Below are positions 5,804 through 5,960 of a stretch of DNA of 5,960 nucleotides, piece by piece; position 1 is the first letter of the stretch; the number at the start of each line of letters is the position of its first letter. This DNA comes from Deltaproteobacteria bacterium (lineage in GTDB: Bacteria; Desulfobacterota; Desulfobacteria; Desulfobacterales; ETH-SRB1): positions 1-5,960 of the forward strand of contig JAFDFV010000205.1 in the NCBI GenBank assembly GCA_019309665.1, read 5' to 3'. A model generated the notes under the pieces. It was not told the DNA's origin. It saw only the letters and a program-made list of their open reading frames with translations, and searched no databases. The position numbers and the translations under genes are program-made.

Positions 5804-5863
5804 CTATATCTGCAACTAACCCATTTTAAAAAATCTATATTATATGAGCATGACAACAGAAAT

Positions 5864-5960
5864 TTAGAAAAGAGCGTCCACAAACTCTTTTGAATTAAAG
5901 TCTTGCAAGTCATCTATGTTTTCGCCAATACCAATATACTTCAGTTGAATTTTGAGAGTG
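5864..5960 (-). CDS. ftsY: Signal recognition particle receptor FtsY, C-terminal fragment (cut by window edge)
   Basis: Only the last 31 codons and the TAA stop (5864-5866) are inside the window; the rest of the gene lies to the right. The residues include LKYIGIGENIDDL, then QDFNSKEFVDALF at the C-terminus. This matches the FtsY ending, in which the K-[YF]-I-G-x-G-E-x-x-D-D-L stretch closes the SRP-type GTPase domain before the terminal F-x-x-x-x-F-V-[DE]-A-L-[FL] helix. FtsY is the membrane-associated GTPase that receives ribosome-SRP complexes at the SecYEG translocon. Ffh shares the G domain but continues into an M domain, so an end here favours FtsY. No strong terminator follows the stop; the 200 nt to the HU start are AT-rich. 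Confidence 0.85.
   Translation of the reverse strand, partial: TLKIQLKYIGIGENIDDLQDFNSKEFVDALF

Noticed and set aside
5839..5844. Perfect minus-strand TATAAT just after the ftsY stop as a second HU promoter
   Set aside because: No acceptable -35 box or extended -10 lies at proper distance, and such hexamers are common in AT-rich DNA.

Overview
The window looks like a chromosomal housekeeping region of an AT-rich Gram-negative bacterium, most likely a Desulfobacterota-type anaerobe. This assignment is inference. It rests on an EtfA gene, the rimO / polyprenyl synthase / FlgT-like / pgsA gene order, the RimO sequence style (YSDSDDLPSH motif), and an intergenic GGGCGATC-type palindromic repeat of a kind I associate with such genomes. 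No marker gene fixes the taxon.

Layout. Positions 1-977 carry etfA, with its Shine-Dalgarno at the very start of the window; a partner etfB probably lies just upstream, out of view. Positions 978-1119 are intergenic and are dominated by an 85-nt nested palindrome (1015-1099) followed by six Ts. Positions 1120-5397 hold a tightly packed plus-strand operon: rimO (S12 methylthiotransferase), a long-chain polyprenyl diphosphate synthase, an exported FlgT-N-like protein of unknown role, a 50-residue ORF at 4361-4513 joined to the previous gene by an ATGA overlap, pgsA (phosphatidylglycerophosphate synthase) and acyP (acylphosphatase). The junctions are 4-bp overlap, 3-nt gap, 4-bp overlap, 6-nt gap and 35-nt gap, so co-transcription is likely. 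On the minus strand, an HU-family DNA-binding protein gene (5394-5663) converges on acyP with overlapping stop codons. Beyond a 200-nt regulatory gap, the last 31 codons of ftsY (5864-5960) run in from the right edge.

How the genes fit together. The operon mixes ribosome modification (RimO), quinone side-chain synthesis (polyprenyl synthase) and membrane phospholipid synthesis (PgsA) with an envelope protein of unknown function. It is a growth and envelope housekeeping cluster, not a dedicated pathway. EtfA serves flavin-based electron transfer. HU and FtsY belong to a separate minus-strand unit.

The most notable points are the nested palindrome next to the rimO start, the small ORF that may be a split-off C-terminal domain of the FlgT-like protein, and the HU promoter, which appears to be a diverged tandem duplication full of inverted repeats. 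I do not see a clearly new multi-gene system such as a defence, CRISPR or mobile module here.
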